This document shows, one piece after another, positions 41,805 to 50,116 of a stretch of DNA of 64,000 nucleotides (position 1 is its first letter; every line of letters starts with the position of its first letter). The translations under genes and the position numbers were made by a program. The notes beneath the pieces were generated by a model. It did no database searches and had not been told where the DNA came from. It saw only the letters and a program-made list of their open reading frames with translations. Origin of the DNA: Burkholderiaceae bacterium (lineage in GTDB: Bacteria; Pseudomonadota; Gammaproteobacteria; Burkholderiales; Burkholderiaceae_C); NCBI GenBank assembly GCA_024235855.1, contig JACKLN010000013.1, positions 1-64,000 of the forward strand, in the 5' to 3' direction.

Positions 41805-44607
41805 GATCCGCACGCTCTCGGTGCTGGCCGCCGCAGCGCTGCTGGCCGGCTGCGCATCGCGCGGCCCCGAGGTGCCCGACGACGAACCCACGCTGGCCAG
41901 CCTGAAGGCCCGCGACGCCGCCATCGACACCCGCGCACGCGCCGCCGCGCCCCCGGCCCAGGCCGTGGCCCAGGCGCTGGCCGCCTACCAGGCCTTCCTG
42001 GCCAGCCCGGCATTGCCGCCGCGCGCGCCCGAACGCGTGGAGGCCGAGCGCCGCATCGCGGACCTGGAGATGGACCGCGCCGAGACACTCAGCGCCGACA
42101 CCGGCAGTGCGCCCGACTTCCGTGCCGCCATCGCCGGCTACACCGCCTTCCTGAAGGACCATCCGGCCGCCCCGGACCGCGACCGCGTGCTCTACCAGCT
42201 GGCCCGCGCGCAGGACCAGGGCGGCGACCCGGCCGCGGCCCTGGCCACGCTGGACCGCCTGGTGCGCGAGCACCCGGCCACCGCCGCGCGCGCCGAAGCC
42301 GAGTTCCGACGTGGCGAGCTGCTGTTCACGGCCAGCCGCTGGGCCGATGCCGAGGCGGCCTACGCGGTGGTGCTGCAGGCGCCTGACGAGACCCCGTTCC
42401 ACGAGCGGGCGCTCTACATGCAGGGCTGGTCGCGCTTCAAGCTCGGCCGGCTGGACGACGCGCTGGCCGCCTTCTTCGCCGTGCTCGACCGCCGGCTCGG
42501 CGGCGAGCCCGGCAGCCGCCCGGCGCTCACCCGCGCCGACCGCGAACTGCTGGAGGACAGCTTCCGCGTCATCGGCCTGTCGCTGCAGTCGCTGGACGGC
42601 GCACGAAGCATCCCGCCGCTGATCACCACCCCGGGACGCGAAGGCTACGAACCCCTTGTCTACCGCGAGCTGGCCGAGCTCTACCTGAAGCAGGAACGCG
42701 TGAAGGACGCCGCCGACACGCTGGCCGCCTTCGCCGAACGGCGCCCGCTGCACGCCCAGGCGCCGCAGATGCTGTCGCGCGTGATCGAGATCCACGAGAA
42801 GGCCGGCTTCACCACGCTGGCGCTGCAGGCCAAGCGCGACTTCGTCACCCGCTACGGCGCCGACAGCGCCTTCCGCCAGGCGAACCCCGACGGCTGGGCC
42901 GCGGCGCAACCGCTGGTGCAGGCCCACCTGGCCGAACTGGCCCGCCACCACCATGCCCTGGCGCAGAAGACCGGCGACCCGGCCGAGGTGGAGCAGGCGA
43001 TCCGCTGGTACCGCGCCGGCCTGACCGCCTTCCCGGACGCCGCCGAGAGCACCGAGAACCGCTTCCTGCTGGCCGAACTGCTGTTCGAGCGCCAGCGCTG
43101 GGCCGAAGCCGGCGCCGAGTACGCGCAGGTGGCCTACGGTGACCGCACCTCCGCCACGCGCGGTGCCGAAGCCGGGTATGCCGTGCTGCTGGCGCACGCG
43201 AAGCAGCAGCCGCCGGCCGGCGATGCAACCGAAGCAGACTGGCAGCGCCGCGGCGTCGTGCTCGCCCTGCAGTTCGTCGACGCCTACCCCGCCGATGCGC
43301 GCGCCACGGCGGTGCTGAACGACGCGGCGCTCAAGCGCCTGGCCTTCGGCGACACCCCCGGCGCCGACGCGCTGGCACAGCGCGTGCTGGCCGCGGCCGA
43401 CGCCACGCCGGCGCAGCGCCGCAGCGCCTGGAGCGTGCGCGCCGACACCGCCTTCGACGCCGGCCGCTGGGCCGATGCCGAGGCCGCCTACCGTGAACTG
43501 CAGGCGATGGCCCCGGGCGAGACCGCCGTCACCGAGCGCCTGGCCGCGGCCATCTACAAGCAGGGCGAGGCCGAACGCGCCGCCGGCCGGCCGCAGGCGG
43601 CCCTGGGGCACTTCGACCGCGTGGCGGCGCTGGCACCGCAGAGCGCCGCGCGCGCCACGGCCGAGATCGACGCCGCGGCCACCCGCGTCGCGCTGGGCGA
43701 CTGGGCCGGCGCCGCGGCGGCGCTGGAAGACTTCCGCCGCCGCAACCCGCAGCACCCGATGACCGCGGAGATCCCGGCCCGGCTGGCCGCCGCGTACCTG
43801 GAACTGCAGCGCTGGGGCGACGCCGCCGTGGAACTCGAGCGTGTGGCACCGACGCTGACCGACCCCGAGGCGGCACGCGACGCCCGCTGGCAGGTGGCCG
43901 CCCTGCAGCGCAAGGCCGGCAACCGGGCGGCCGAACAGCAGGCGCTGGAGCGCTACGTGGCGCAGCACCCGGCACCGCTGCCGTTGGCCATCGACGCGCG
44001 TCAGCGCCTCATCGACCTGGCCGATGGCGACGCCAGGCGCGTCGCGACCCTGCAGCAGGCCCTGATCGACGCCGAGCGCAACGGTGGCGATGCCCGCACC
44101 GCGCGCACGCAGACCCTGGCCGCGATGGCCACGCTGGCCCTGGCCGAGCCCAAGCTGGCCGCCTACCGGGCCGTGGCGCTGAAGGAACCGCTGCAGCGCA
44201 GCCTGAAGCTCAAGCAGGCGCGGCTGGGCGTGGCACAGGCCGCGCTGCAGCAGGTGGCCGACTACGGCGTGCAGGAGGCGGTGACGTCAGCCACCTTCCA
44301 CAGTGCCGAACTCTTCCGCGAGTTCGGCCGCGCGCTGATGCAGTCCGAGCGCCCGAAGAAGCTGAGGAAGAAGGCCGAGCGCGAGCAGTACGACGTGCTG
44401 CTGGAGGAGCAGGCCTTCCCGTTCGAGGAGAAGGCCATCGCGCTGTACGAGACCAACGCCAGGCGCGCCGCCGAACTGCCCACCGACCCCTGGGTGCGGC
44501 GCAGCCTGGTGGCGCTGGGTGAACTGGTGCCGGCGCGCTGGGCGGCGGCGGCACAGGCCGCCTCGAACACGGCGACCAGCCCCGCGACGACGGGAACCAA
44601 GCCATGA
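41791..44607 (+). CDS. Large TPR lipoprotein
   Basis: A 938-residue lipoprotein with lipobox LAGC, Cys21. Almost all of it is tetratricopeptide-like helical pairs: DRVLYQLARAQDQGGDPAAAL, LYMQGWSRFKLGRLDDALAAF, FLLAELLFERQRWAEAGAEY, AAYLELQRWGDAAVELERV. The last 120 residues contain a Lys-rich helix (RPKKLRKKAEREQYDVLLEE) and EKAIALYETNARRAAE. Such long TPR lipoproteins occur in myxobacterial Glt/Agl gliding clusters and in cell-wall machines. It probably lines the inner face of the outer membrane. Confidence 0.8.
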   Translation: MRRVEIRTLSVLAAAALLAGCASRGPEVPDDEPTLASLKARDAAIDTRARAAAPPAQAVAQALAAYQAFLASPALPPRAPERVEAERRIADLEMDRAETLSADTGSAPDFRAAIAGYTAFLKDHPAAPDRDRVLYQLARAQDQGGDPAAALATLDRLVREHPATAARAEAEFRRGELLFTASRWADAEAAYAVVLQAPDETPFHERALYMQGWSRFKLGRLDDALAAFFAVLDRRLGGEPGSRPALTRADRELLEDSFRVIGLSLQSLDGARSIPPLITTPGREGYEPLVYRELAELYLKQERVKDAADTLAAFAERRPLHAQAPQMLSRVIEIHEKAGFTTLALQAKRDFVTRYGADSAFRQANPDGWAAAQPLVQAHLAELARHHHALAQKTGDPAEVEQAIRWYRAGLTAFPDAAESTENRFLLAELLFERQRWAEAGAEYAQVAYGDRTSATRGAEAGYAVLLAHAKQQPPAGDATEADWQRRGVVLALQFVDAYPADARATAVLNDAALKRLAFGDTPGADALAQRVLAAADATPAQRRSAWSVRADTAFDAGRWADAEAAYRELQAMAPGETAVTERLAAAIYKQGEAERAAGRPQAALGHFDRVAALAPQSAARATAEIDAAATRVALGDWAGAAAALEDFRRRNPQHPMTAEIPARLAAAYLELQRWGDAAVELERVAPTLTDPEAARDARWQVAALQRKAGNRAAEQQALERYVAQHPAPLPLAIDARQRLIDLADGDARRVATLQQALIDAERNGGDARTARTQTLAAMATLALAEPKLAAYRAVALKEPLQRSLKLKQARLGVAQAALQQVADYGVQEAVTSATFHSAELFREFGRALMQSERPKKLRKKAEREQYDVLLEEQAFPFEEKAIALYETNARRAAELPTDPWVRRSLVALGELVPARWAAAAQAASNTATSPATTGTKP

Positions 44608-44960
44608 GACCACGCCCCACCCTGCCCGCCATGCTGCTGCTGGCCGGCGGTGCCGCCATCGCCGCGACACCGGCACCGACCACACAGCCGACACCGCCGG
44701 ACACAACCCCGGCTGAAGAACGCGTGGACCGCGCCGACATCGATCGCACGACCATCACCGGGCACAAGGAACTGCCCAAGGTGCTCTACATCGTGCCCTG
44801 GAAGAAGCCGCTGCCCGGCAACGTCACCTCGCGTGCGCGCACCAGCGTGCTCGACGAGGCGCTGGCGCCGGTGGACCGCGACGTCTTCCGCCGCCAGCTG
44901 CGCTACCGCGCCCAGATCGAATCCCCCCTCACCCCCGCCCCGCAGGAGAAAACGCCATGA
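44604..44960 (+). CDS. Small exported protein of the ExbBD module
   Basis: A 118-residue protein: signal (LLLAGGAAIAA), Pro/Thr-rich linker, then a conserved-looking core GHKELPKVLYIVPWKKPLPG and a basic C-terminus. I recognise no named family. ATGA overlaps with both neighbours place it between the TPR lipoprotein and the ExbB homologue, so it may bridge the two. Function unknown. Confidence 0.68.
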   Translation: MRPRPTLPAMLLLAGGAAIAATPAPTTQPTPPDTTPAEERVDRADIDRTTITGHKELPKVLYIVPWKKPLPGNVTSRARTSVLDEALAPVDRDVFRRQLRYRAQIESPLTPAPQEKTP

Positions 44961-45613
44961 GCGCCTTCGACATCGTCGTGAAGTTCATCCAGGACTCCGG
45001 CATGTTCATCTACATCAGCATGACGATCATGGCCATCGGCCTGTCGATCGCCATCGAGCGCTGGATCGTGCTCAGCCGCACGCGCAGCGAGAACCGCCGG
45101 CTGTGGGACCAGATGCAGCCCATGCTGGCGCACGGCAAGTTCAAGGACGTGGCGCAGGTGGCGTCCTCGTCCGACGCGGCGGTGGGCAAGATCGTGCACA
45201 ACGGCCTGGCGCGCATGCAGAGTGCACGCCGCCGCGAGGACATCGACGCGGCGATGGAGGAAGGCATGATGGAGATCGTGCCGCGCCTGGAGAAGCGCAC
45301 GCACTACATCGCCACCTTCGCCAACGTGATCACGCTGGTGGGCCTGCTGGGCACCATCATCGGGCTGATCAAGGGCTTCACCGCAGTGGCCGCCGTGGAC
45401 CCGGCGCGCAAGGCCGAGATGCTGTCGGCCTCGATCTCGATCGCGATGAACAACACCGCGTTCGCGCTGATGGTGGCCATCCCCTTCCTGCTGATCCACG
45501 CCTTCCTGCAGGCGCGCACAGGCGAGATCGTCGATTCGCTGGAGGCGGCCAAGATCAGCTTCCTGAACACGGTGCAGCGCATCGCCGCTGAAACGTCGCC
45601 GGCGGCACGCTGA
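44957..45613 (+). CDS. MotA/TolQ/ExbB proton-channel protein
   Basis: A 218-residue inner-membrane protein with three helices: about 12-35 (FIYISMTIMAIGLSIAIERW), 115-140 (NVITLVGLLGTIIGLIKGF) and 155-180 (SISIAMNNTAFALMVAIPFL). The threonines in LLGT and NNTAF match the conserved pore threonines of ExbB/TolQ. With the ExbD homologues it should form a proton-driven motor complex. It is closest in layout to AglR/TolQ-type proteins rather than to the canonical TonB system. Confidence 0.92.
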   Translation: MSAFDIVVKFIQDSGMFIYISMTIMAIGLSIAIERWIVLSRTRSENRRLWDQMQPMLAHGKFKDVAQVASSSDAAVGKIVHNGLARMQSARRREDIDAAMEEGMMEIVPRLEKRTHYIATFANVITLVGLLGTIIGLIKGFTAVAAVDPARKAEMLSASISIAMNNTAFALMVAIPFLLIHAFLQARTGEIVDSLEAAKISFLNTVQRIAAETSPAAR

Positions 45614-45620
45614 GGCTGCC

Positions 45621-46085
45621 ATGAAACGCCGCCGCCTGAAGAAGCACCCGGCGGAGCTGGAGGTCACGGCCTTCATCAACCTGATCGTCGTGCTCGTGCC
45701 CTTCCTGCTGTCCACCGCGGTGTTCAGCAAGCTCTCGGTGATGGAGCTGAGCCTGCCCGCGGCCGCCGCGCCGGGGCTGGAGCAGCTCAAGGCCGAGGAC
45801 CTGCAGCTCGAGCTGGTGCTGCGTGCCGACGCCATCGAGGTCGGCGACCGCATCGGCGGGCTCATCCAGCGCATTCCGGCGACCGCGGACAAGGCGCCCG
45901 ACCGCCCTGCGCTGCTGGCCCTGATGCAGGGCATCAAGAGCAAGTTCCCGGAGGAGGTGCAGGCCAGCATCCTGGCCGAGGCCGACACGCCCTACGAGCA
46001 CATCGTGCAGGTGATGGACGTCTCGCGTGAGGCGCAGTTCCCGGAGGTGGCGGTGGGTGATGCACCGGTGAGGAAGCAGAAATGA
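45621..46085 (+). CDS. ExbD/TolR-like protein with Asp-to-Asn at the proton site
   Basis: A 154-residue single-helix protein. The N-terminal segment LEVTAFINLIVVLVPFLL aligns with INVTPFIDVMLVLL of ExbD, placing Asn20 where ExbD has its essential Asp25. The periplasmic domain follows. It should still assemble with ExbB but would not carry protons itself. A second ExbD homologue, encoded next, keeps the Asp. Seven bases separate it from the ExbB homologue. Confidence 0.87.
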   Translation: MKRRRLKKHPAELEVTAFINLIVVLVPFLLSTAVFSKLSVMELSLPAAAAPGLEQLKAEDLQLELVLRADAIEVGDRIGGLIQRIPATADKAPDRPALLALMQGIKSKFPEEVQASILAEADTPYEHIVQVMDVSREAQFPEVAVGDAPVRKQK

Positions 46086-46155
46086 ACGCCGCACGGCCGT
46101 TCCGAAGGCGTTCGCGCCCCCTTGGGGGGCTGGCCCGCAGGGCCTGGGGGGTCCG
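46083..46155 (+). repeat. 73-base intergenic repeat, copy 1
   Basis: The entire spacer from the stop codon of the first exbD-like gene to the ATG of the second. It aligns without gaps to the spacer at 46627-46699, with 55 of 73 positions identical. Shared parts are CGGCCGTTCC, CCCCCT-x-GGGGGG (a small palindrome) and CGCAG-x-GCCTGG. Similar C/G-run palindromes are common between genes in Comamonadaceae-type genomes. Confidence 0.7.
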
Positions 46156-46629
46156 ATGAGTTCGCTGGCCAAACGCGCCGAGCGCAAGGAGCGCAACAAG
46201 CAGTCGCTGGACATGAACCTGGTGGCGCTGATCGACATCTTCACCATCCTGCTGTTCTTCCTGCTGTCCAGCGCCACCGAACTGGAAACCCTGGTGATCC
46301 CGCGCGCCGTGGCGTTGCCGGAGTCCACCGCGGACGTGACGCCCAAACCGACGGTGGTGGTGCTCGTCAACGCACAGGAGATCGTGGTCGACGGCCAGAC
46401 CGTGGCGCGCACGCCGGACGTCATGGCCAACGACGCCGACCTGATCGAGCCGCTGCAGGCGCAGCTGGTGGCGCTCAAGGCCAAGCCCGAGGCTGGCAGC
46501 ACCGTGACCATCATGGGTGACAAGGACATCCCTTACCGCCTGCTGCGCAAGGTGATGAGCACCTGCGCGCAGGCCGAGTTCACCGACGTGGCTTTCGCCG
46601 TGCGCACGCGGCTGGAGCAGAAGTCATGA
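46156..46629 (+). CDS. ExbD/TolR-like protein with intact proton-site Asp
   Basis: A 157-residue protein with one N-terminal helix, DMNLVALIDIFTILLFFLL, in which Asp27 matches the proton-carrying Asp of ExbD. The periplasmic domain (VVVLVNAQEIVVDGQTVA, VTIMGDKDIPYRLLRKVM, FTDVAFAVR) is typical of TolR/ExbD. It pairs with the Asn-variant homologue encoded upstream, as two TolR-like partners do in the Myxococcus Agl motor. Confidence 0.9.
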   Translation: MSSLAKRAERKERNKQSLDMNLVALIDIFTILLFFLLSSATELETLVIPRAVALPESTADVTPKPTVVVLVNAQEIVVDGQTVARTPDVMANDADLIEPLQAQLVALKAKPEAGSTVTIMGDKDIPYRLLRKVMSTCAQAEFTDVAFAVRTRLEQKS

Positions 46630-46699
46630 GCGCCGCCCGGCCGTTCCAAGGGCACTGGCTCCCCCTCGGGGGGACGGCGCGCAGCGCCTGGAGGGCAGC
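46627..46699 (+). repeat. 73-base intergenic repeat, copy 2
   Basis: Second copy of the 73-base repeat, running from the stop of the second exbD-like gene to the ATG of the TonB-like gene. Same length and register as the copy at 46083-46155, about 75 percent identical, including the CCCCCT/GGGGGG palindrome. Confidence 0.7.
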
Positions 46700-47797
46700 A
46701 TGACCGCCGCAGTGATGCCGCTCTCGTTCCGCGACGGCACCTTGCCCTGGGCCGGCGGCACGTCGGACGACCGGCGGTTCCGGCGCATCCAGCAGTGGGT
46801 CATCGGCATCGCGCTGGTGGTCTGCGCCATCGTGCCCTGGCTGCCGGTGCACGTGCCGCCGCCACCACCACCGGCCGAGCCGGTGCGCACGGCCAAGCTG
46901 CTGCTGCCACCGCCAGTGGCCACACCACTGGCGAAGCCGGTGCCACCACAGCCTGCACCGAAGGCCGAGGCACCCAAGCCCGCGCCGACGCGCGTGGCCG
47001 AGAAGCCCCATCCCGCACCGGCGTCGGTGGCCGAGGCACGAAACCCCGTGAAGGGCAAGCCACCCGGCGAGGACCTGCAGACGGCCCGCCAGCGTGCGCA
47101 GGGCGTGGGCCTGCTGGCGATGAAGGACCAGCTGCAGCAAGTGGCCGGCGCGCCGGTGGCGGTGCAGCTGCAGGCCGACATCAAGCCTGGGCCGGGCATC
47201 GGCAGCGGCAGCGGGCCCGGCGTGGGTGCCGGCACCGAGGCCGGCATCCCCACGCGTTCGATGATCACCGCCGCGGCAGCCCGCGGCAGCGGTGGCCTGG
47301 CCGTGGCCAGTGGCGGCGTCAGCCGCGACAGCGGCGGCGGTGGCCTGGCGGGCCGGTCCACCACGCTGGTCGAAGGCCGCATCGGCGGTGGTGGCGGTGG
47401 TGGCCCTGGCGGTGGCGCCGGCGGCGGCCGCGCGGCCAGCGGTGACGGCACGGGCAGCGGCACCGCCGCGGCCGGTGGCAGCGTCAAGCGCAGCGGCAGC
47501 GGCAAGGCGTCGCGCTCGATCGAGGAGATCCGCCTGGTGTTCGAGCGCCACAAGGGCGCGATCTACGCGCTCTACAACCGCGCGCTGCGCGAGGACCCCA
47601 GCCTGCAGGGCAAGGTGGTGCTGGAGCTGCGCATCGCGCCCGACGGCGCCGTCACCGGCATCCGCATGGTCTCCAGCGAACTGAAGTCCGACACGCTGGA
47701 GAGCAAGCTGCTGGCCCGTGTGCGCCAGTTCGACTTCGGTGCCAAGGATGTGGAGGTGATGGTGGTGAACTGGCCGGTGGACTTCCTGCCGTCGTGA
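46700..47797 (+). CDS. TonB-like protein with AgmX/PglI-type C-terminal domain
   Basis: A 365-residue protein anchored by one helix (WVIGIALVVCAIVPWL, about 33-48). A Pro-rich stretch (50-115, PPPPPPAEP, PKAEAPKPAP) is the TonB-like periplasm spanner. A long Gly/Ser region follows (about 165-265). The C-terminal domain (about 272-365) starts SIEEIRLVFERHKGAIYALY, contains LQGKVVLELRIAPDGAVTGI and ends VMVVNWPVDFLP, the pattern of AgmX/PglI C-terminal domains from Myxococcus motility proteins. It should transmit force from the ExbB/ExbD motor to the outer-membrane parts of this locus. Confidence 0.88.
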   Translation: MTAAVMPLSFRDGTLPWAGGTSDDRRFRRIQQWVIGIALVVCAIVPWLPVHVPPPPPPAEPVRTAKLLLPPPVATPLAKPVPPQPAPKAEAPKPAPTRVAEKPHPAPASVAEARNPVKGKPPGEDLQTARQRAQGVGLLAMKDQLQQVAGAPVAVQLQADIKPGPGIGSGSGPGVGAGTEAGIPTRSMITAAAARGSGGLAVASGGVSRDSGGGGLAGRSTTLVEGRIGGGGGGGPGGGAGGGRAASGDGTGSGTAAAGGSVKRSGSGKASRSIEEIRLVFERHKGAIYALYNRALREDPSLQGKVVLELRIAPDGAVTGIRMVSSELKSDTLESKLLARVRQFDFGAKDVEVMVVNWPVDFLPS

Positions 47798-47809
47798 AGG
47801 CCGGCAGGC

Positions 47810-50116
47810 TCAGCGCACGTTGAGCACGAGGTCGCCGGCAGGCAGCCACAGTTCGAAGTGGCGCTGACGGATGGACTTGCTGGCCGCATAGCGTTCGCTG
47901 AGATCCTCCAGCTGGATCTGGGGCGCGCGCACCAGGCGGCCCAGCAACGCCATCAGTTCGCGAGCGTCTGTTTTGCACTCCCTGGCGTCGAAGCAGCGCA
48001 GCGCGCCCTGCCGCACGGCCACCTTGACGAGTTCGATGCCGGGCACGATCAACGGCTGCCCACCCAGGCGGGCGCGTGCCAGCGCGTCGGCCAGCTTCTG
48101 CACCGCCGCCCGCTGGCTCGGGTCGGTGATCTGGATGTATAGCCGGGCGCCACCCGAGGCCGTCTTGTCCGTCGGGGCGGCCTGCACCGGCGCCGTGGCG
48201 GCAGCCGCCACGTTGTTCAGCCGCCCGGCCTCGCTGCCCACCTGGGCCGCGGCCTCCTGGAGCCGCTGGCTGACGTTGGGCTCGTTGGTCCTCGCCTGCT
48301 TCGCGACCTGCAGCAGTTCGAGCTGCAGCATCTGCAGTTCGTGGCGGGCGCGATCCAGGTCCTCGGTGAGGCGGACCCCGCGCGCCCGCTCGGCCTCGAG
48401 GTCGGCGCGCAGGTCGGTGTTGCTGTCGCGTGTGGCCTGCAACAGGGCCAGATCCTGCTGCAGCCGTTCGCTGTCCTTCTGCGCGGCAATCTTGGCCTGC
48501 CGCTCCTGTTCCGCGTCGAGCCGCGAGACCACCAGCAGCGTCGCCGCCACGACCACGATGGCGCCGGTCAAGGCGAACCACTGGCGCTGCCGGCGCTTGC
48601 GCCGCTCGACGTCGCGCACGCGCTCGCGTTCCTCGTCGCGCGCCGCGGCGCTGGCCGCCAGCAGCTTCTGCACGCGCGCCCAGCCGCCGCCGTAGCGTTT
48701 CGCCCAGGCCGGGTTGCGCCGCTTCATCCAGCGCTCGCGCTCGTCGGTGGTGGTGGCGCCGAGCACGTTTGTCGGGTCGCGTTCGAAGCTGTCGGCCTGC
48801 ACCAGCAGCGAACGCCACACCAGGCCGTTGCGGAACTCGCGCGCCAGCCAGCCCTGCTGCTCGTCGGCCAGCGCGCGCCAGCAGCGGATCAGCGCCTCGT
48901 GGCCCACGTCCACCAGCGTGTCGGGGCGGAGGGGCCAGGCCAGCGGCGGGGTCAGGAAGTTGACGCCGTCGGCACGAAACGCATTGACCACCTCGGTCAG
49001 CTGCGGCAGCGTGCAGCCGGTGATGTCGGCCAGTTCGTCCAGCCGCATCGGCCGGCGGATGGCATGGCCATCGGGGTTGGGTTCGGTCAGCGCGCGGAAC
49101 AGGTCCTCGACCACGCGCGATGGCCCGCCGGCCGGTGCTTCCGGCAGCGCCTCGACGACACGGGCCGCAACCTCGTCGGCATGAGCCGACAGCAGCCCGG
49201 CGCAGCCCAGTTCGGCCGGAAAGTGCGACAGTTCCAGGCGCCAGGGCTGGCCGCCGGCGGCCGATGCCGCGCCGTGCTCCTCGTACAGCCGCATCAGCGT
49301 GTGCTGCATCAGCGGCAGCTGGTCCTGGCTGGCGCCGGCGTCGGCGATCAGGCGCTCGGCCAGCGGCCGCATCACCTCGCCGCCGTACAGCCGTGCCGGC
49401 TCGCGCACGGCGCGCAGCAAGTCGGCGTGCTCCATCGGCGGCAGCAGGTACTGGCAGGCGTTGACGGTTTCGGCCAGACGCCCGAACCGCGCGCAGGCGC
49501 CCAGGTACTCCGAGCGCATCGTGGTCACCAGGTAGAGCCCGTCTGGTGGCGTAGCTTGCCAAGCCATCAGCAGCTCCGCCAGCAGCTGTGCCTCGGCCGG
49601 GCCGTCGCGCCGCGCGTGCTGGAACAGCTCCTCGAACTGGTCGATCAGCAGGCAGCCCGGCCCGCTGTCGCCGCAGGCGCGGTCCCGCCACAGCGCGGCC
49701 AGCGCCGACGGTGCCTCGCGGCCCTGGTTGAGTGCGCGCCGCCACGGCAGCACCGCATCAGTATCGTCGGCGGACTGGCCAGCCAGCCGCGCCAGCGCAC
49801 GCGCCAGGTTCCACAGCGGCGAGCGACGCGGCAGCGCGATGGCCGTGCGCCAGCCCGGCCCCATGCTGCCCTGCTCCAGTTGCGCGAACAGGCCGGCGCG
49901 CACGATGGAACTCTTGCCGCAGCCGGAATCGCCGTGCACGAAGACCAGGCGGCGTTCGACGAGCTGCTCGAGCAGTTCGTCGACCATGCGTTCACGGCCG
50001 AAGTAGATCGGCCACTCCTGCGGATCGAAGGGGCGCAGGCCGGGATAGGGCCGCGGCGGCAGCGTCAGCTGCAGGCCGCCGCTGTCGTCGTCGCCGGTGT
50101 CGGGCAGCCCGCTCAT
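47810..50116 (-). CDS. STAND-type NTPase with membrane helix and C-terminal periplasmic-like domain
   Basis: A 768-residue protein. PYPGLRPFDPQEWPIYFGRE at 24-43 is the typical nSTAND1 opening; Walker A is GDSGCGKSS (62-70), Walker B LLIDQFEELF (156-165) and TMRSEYL (199-205) the sensor. A helical arm follows to about 480. A transmembrane helix lies at 513-532, then a coiled coil (535-615) and a C-terminal domain (640-768) with RLYIQITDPSQRAAVQKL. No WD40 or TPR sensor repeats are present. The ATG at 50116 overlaps the stop of the TIR gene (ATGA), so both are made together. Likely an NTP-driven switch that responds to an unknown trigger. Confidence 0.85.
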   Translation of the reverse strand: MSGLPDTGDDDSGGLQLTLPPRPYPGLRPFDPQEWPIYFGRERMVDELLEQLVERRLVFVHGDSGCGKSSIVRAGLFAQLEQGSMGPGWRTAIALPRRSPLWNLARALARLAGQSADDTDAVLPWRRALNQGREAPSALAALWRDRACGDSGPGCLLIDQFEELFQHARRDGPAEAQLLAELLMAWQATPPDGLYLVTTMRSEYLGACARFGRLAETVNACQYLLPPMEHADLLRAVREPARLYGGEVMRPLAERLIADAGASQDQLPLMQHTLMRLYEEHGAASAAGGQPWRLELSHFPAELGCAGLLSAHADEVAARVVEALPEAPAGGPSRVVEDLFRALTEPNPDGHAIRRPMRLDELADITGCTLPQLTEVVNAFRADGVNFLTPPLAWPLRPDTLVDVGHEALIRCWRALADEQQGWLAREFRNGLVWRSLLVQADSFERDPTNVLGATTTDERERWMKRRNPAWAKRYGGGWARVQKLLAASAAARDEERERVRDVERRKRRQRQWFALTGAIVVVAATLLVVSRLDAEQERQAKIAAQKDSERLQQDLALLQATRDSNTDLRADLEAERARGVRLTEDLDRARHELQMLQLELLQVAKQARTNEPNVSQRLQEAAAQVGSEAGRLNNVAAAATAPVQAAPTDKTASGGARLYIQITDPSQRAAVQKLADALARARLGGQPLIVPGIELVKVAVRQGALRCFDARECKTDARELMALLGRLVRAPQIQLEDLSERYAASKSIRQRHFELWLPAGDLVLNVR

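Noticed and set aside
40195..43968. A very long open frame antisense to the two TPR genes
   Set aside because: It is a shadow of GC-rich codon structure: composition rich in Arg/Gly/Ala, no domain, no ribosome site, and the plus-strand TPR proteins explain the sequence.
47160..47510. Short GGC/GGT-rich repeats, at first glance a minisatellite or CRISPR-like array
   Set aside because: They encode the Gly/Ser linker of the TonB-like protein, with irregular spacing and no spacer-repeat pattern.
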